From an uncultured Clostridia bacterium (GTDB lineage Bacteria > Bacillota > Clostridia > Monoglobales > Firm-18): a stretch of DNA of 6,436 nt. Below the pieces are notes generated by a model. It did not search any database, had not been told where the DNA came from, and worked only from the letters and a program-made list of their open reading frames with translations. The position numbers and the translations under genes were made by a program. Location of the stretch: the NCBI GenBank assembly GCA_937914775.1, contig CALDNB010000078.1, positions 1 through 6,436 of the forward strand, written 5' to 3'. Of the stretch, positions 5,980 to 6,436 are shown piece by piece (positions within the stretch are counted from its first letter, which is position 1; the number at the start of each line of letters is the position of its first letter).

Positions 5980-6436
5980 ATGGCAAGAAAGATGAAAACC
6001 ATGGATGGTAACAACGCTGCCGCATGGGCTTCCTATGCGTTTACAGATGTTGCTGCAATCTATCCTATCACTCCTTCATCAGTAATGGCTGAAGTTACAG
6101 ATGAATGGGCGGTAGAAAACAGAAAAAACATTTTCGGACAACCTGTAAAGGTTGTTGAAATGCAGTCAGAAGCAGGTGCTGCAGGTGCAGTTCACGGCTC
6201 ATTGGCTGCAGGTGCATTAACTACAACCTACACAGCATCACAAGGTTTATTGTTAATGATTCCAAATATGTATAAAATGGCTGGTGAATTGTTACCGTCA
6301 GTTATCCACGTAAGCGCACGTTGTGTTGCTTCACACGCTCTTAACATTTTCGGTGACCATTCAGACGTTATGGCTTGCCGTCAGACAGGTTATGCAATGC
6401 TTTGATCAAACAACCCTCAGGAAGTTATGGACTTAG
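5980..6436 (+). CDS. nifJ: Pyruvate:ferredoxin (flavodoxin) oxidoreductase, N-terminal part, with an in-frame TGA (partial)
   Basis: PFOR oxidatively decarboxylates pyruvate with CoA to acetyl-CoA and CO2, reducing ferredoxin; it is a large TPP and iron-sulfur enzyme of about 1170-1200 residues in the cytosol. Only the start of domain I is present. Recognisable blocks are YPITPSS (28-34), EMQSEAGAAGAVHGSLAAGA (60-79), TTTYTASQGLLLMIPNMYK (81-99), VSARCVASHALNIFGDHSDV (111-130) and CRQTGYAML (133-141). Thr31, Glu64 and Arg114 fall at the same numbers as the active-site residues of the Desulfovibrio africanus enzyme. The ATG has TAAGGAGG at 5962-5969, ten bases upstream. After residue 141 a TGA codon (6403-6405) interrupts, but the same frame resumes with SNNPQEVMDL up to the window edge, as expected for the family. 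This is therefore a substitution-type stop, from sequence error, a real nonsense mutation or, less likely, recoding. If the stop is real the gene is a pseudogene. Confidence 0.9.

Noticed and set aside
6403..6436. TGA as a reassigned codon throughout the genome
   Set aside because: clpP ends with TGA at the expected family C-terminus, and tryptophans in ppdK and the permease use TGG. No other in-frame TGA occurs in the five complete genes. Note that a clpP read-through would meet TAA after six more codons, so this is strong but not absolute evidence.
1..6436. CRISPR array, tRNA or rRNA gene, insertion sequence, toxin-antitoxin pair or phage gene
   Set aside because: I found no spaced direct repeats, cloverleaf, transposase motif or unexplained small gene. 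The non-coding stretches are short and accounted for by promoters, leaders and a terminator.

Overview
The window reads as a piece of chromosome from an anaerobic, fairly AT-rich Firmicute of the class Clostridia. Three things suggest this: the gene order tig-clpP-clpX, strong Shine-Dalgarno sites with SigA-type promoters, and two enzymes typical of fermentative anaerobes (pyruvate phosphate dikinase and pyruvate:ferredoxin oxidoreductase). No species can be named from the sequence alone, and almost everything here is core metabolism or protein quality control.

Left arm, minus strand, read from about 4190 down to 1: trigger factor (tig), then the ClpP peptidase (clpP), the ClpX unfoldase (clpX), and the N-terminal third of pyruvate phosphate dikinase (ppdK), cut by the window edge. 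Gaps are 48, 13 and 44 nt with no terminator visible between genes, so this looks like one transcription unit driven by a SigA promoter at 4200-4228. A perfect 23-bp tandem duplication sits on the tig/clpP junction. It copies the last tig codons, the stop codon and a clpP ribosome binding site.

Centre: a divergent intergenic region (4186-4373) carries back-to-back SigA promoters, one for tig (minus) and one for the transporter (plus). Each has a 17-bp spacer and an extended -10.

Right arm, plus strand: a two-gene polar amino-acid ABC transporter operon consists of a substrate-binding lipoprotein (4374-5165) and a His/Glu/Gln-type permease (5185-5856). A clean intrinsic terminator (5861-5895) follows, and the operon has no ATPase gene. 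Directly after the terminator comes a full-consensus promoter, TTGACA-N17-TATAAT, then a small palindrome and the start of pyruvate:ferredoxin oxidoreductase (5980 to the window end). That reading frame contains an in-frame TGA at 6403-6405, after which the frame continues with a PFOR-like sequence.

Functionally, TF handles nascent chains and ClpXP degrades misfolded or tagged proteins. The two flanking enzymes both act at the pyruvate node: PPDK interconverts pyruvate and PEP, and PFOR interconverts pyruvate and acetyl-CoA. I found no CRISPR, tRNA, rRNA, insertion sequence or defence system. The features most worth a second look are the TGA in PFOR, the 23-bp duplication, the missing transporter ATPase, the Lys/Thr tail on trigger factor and the placement of ppdK behind clpX.
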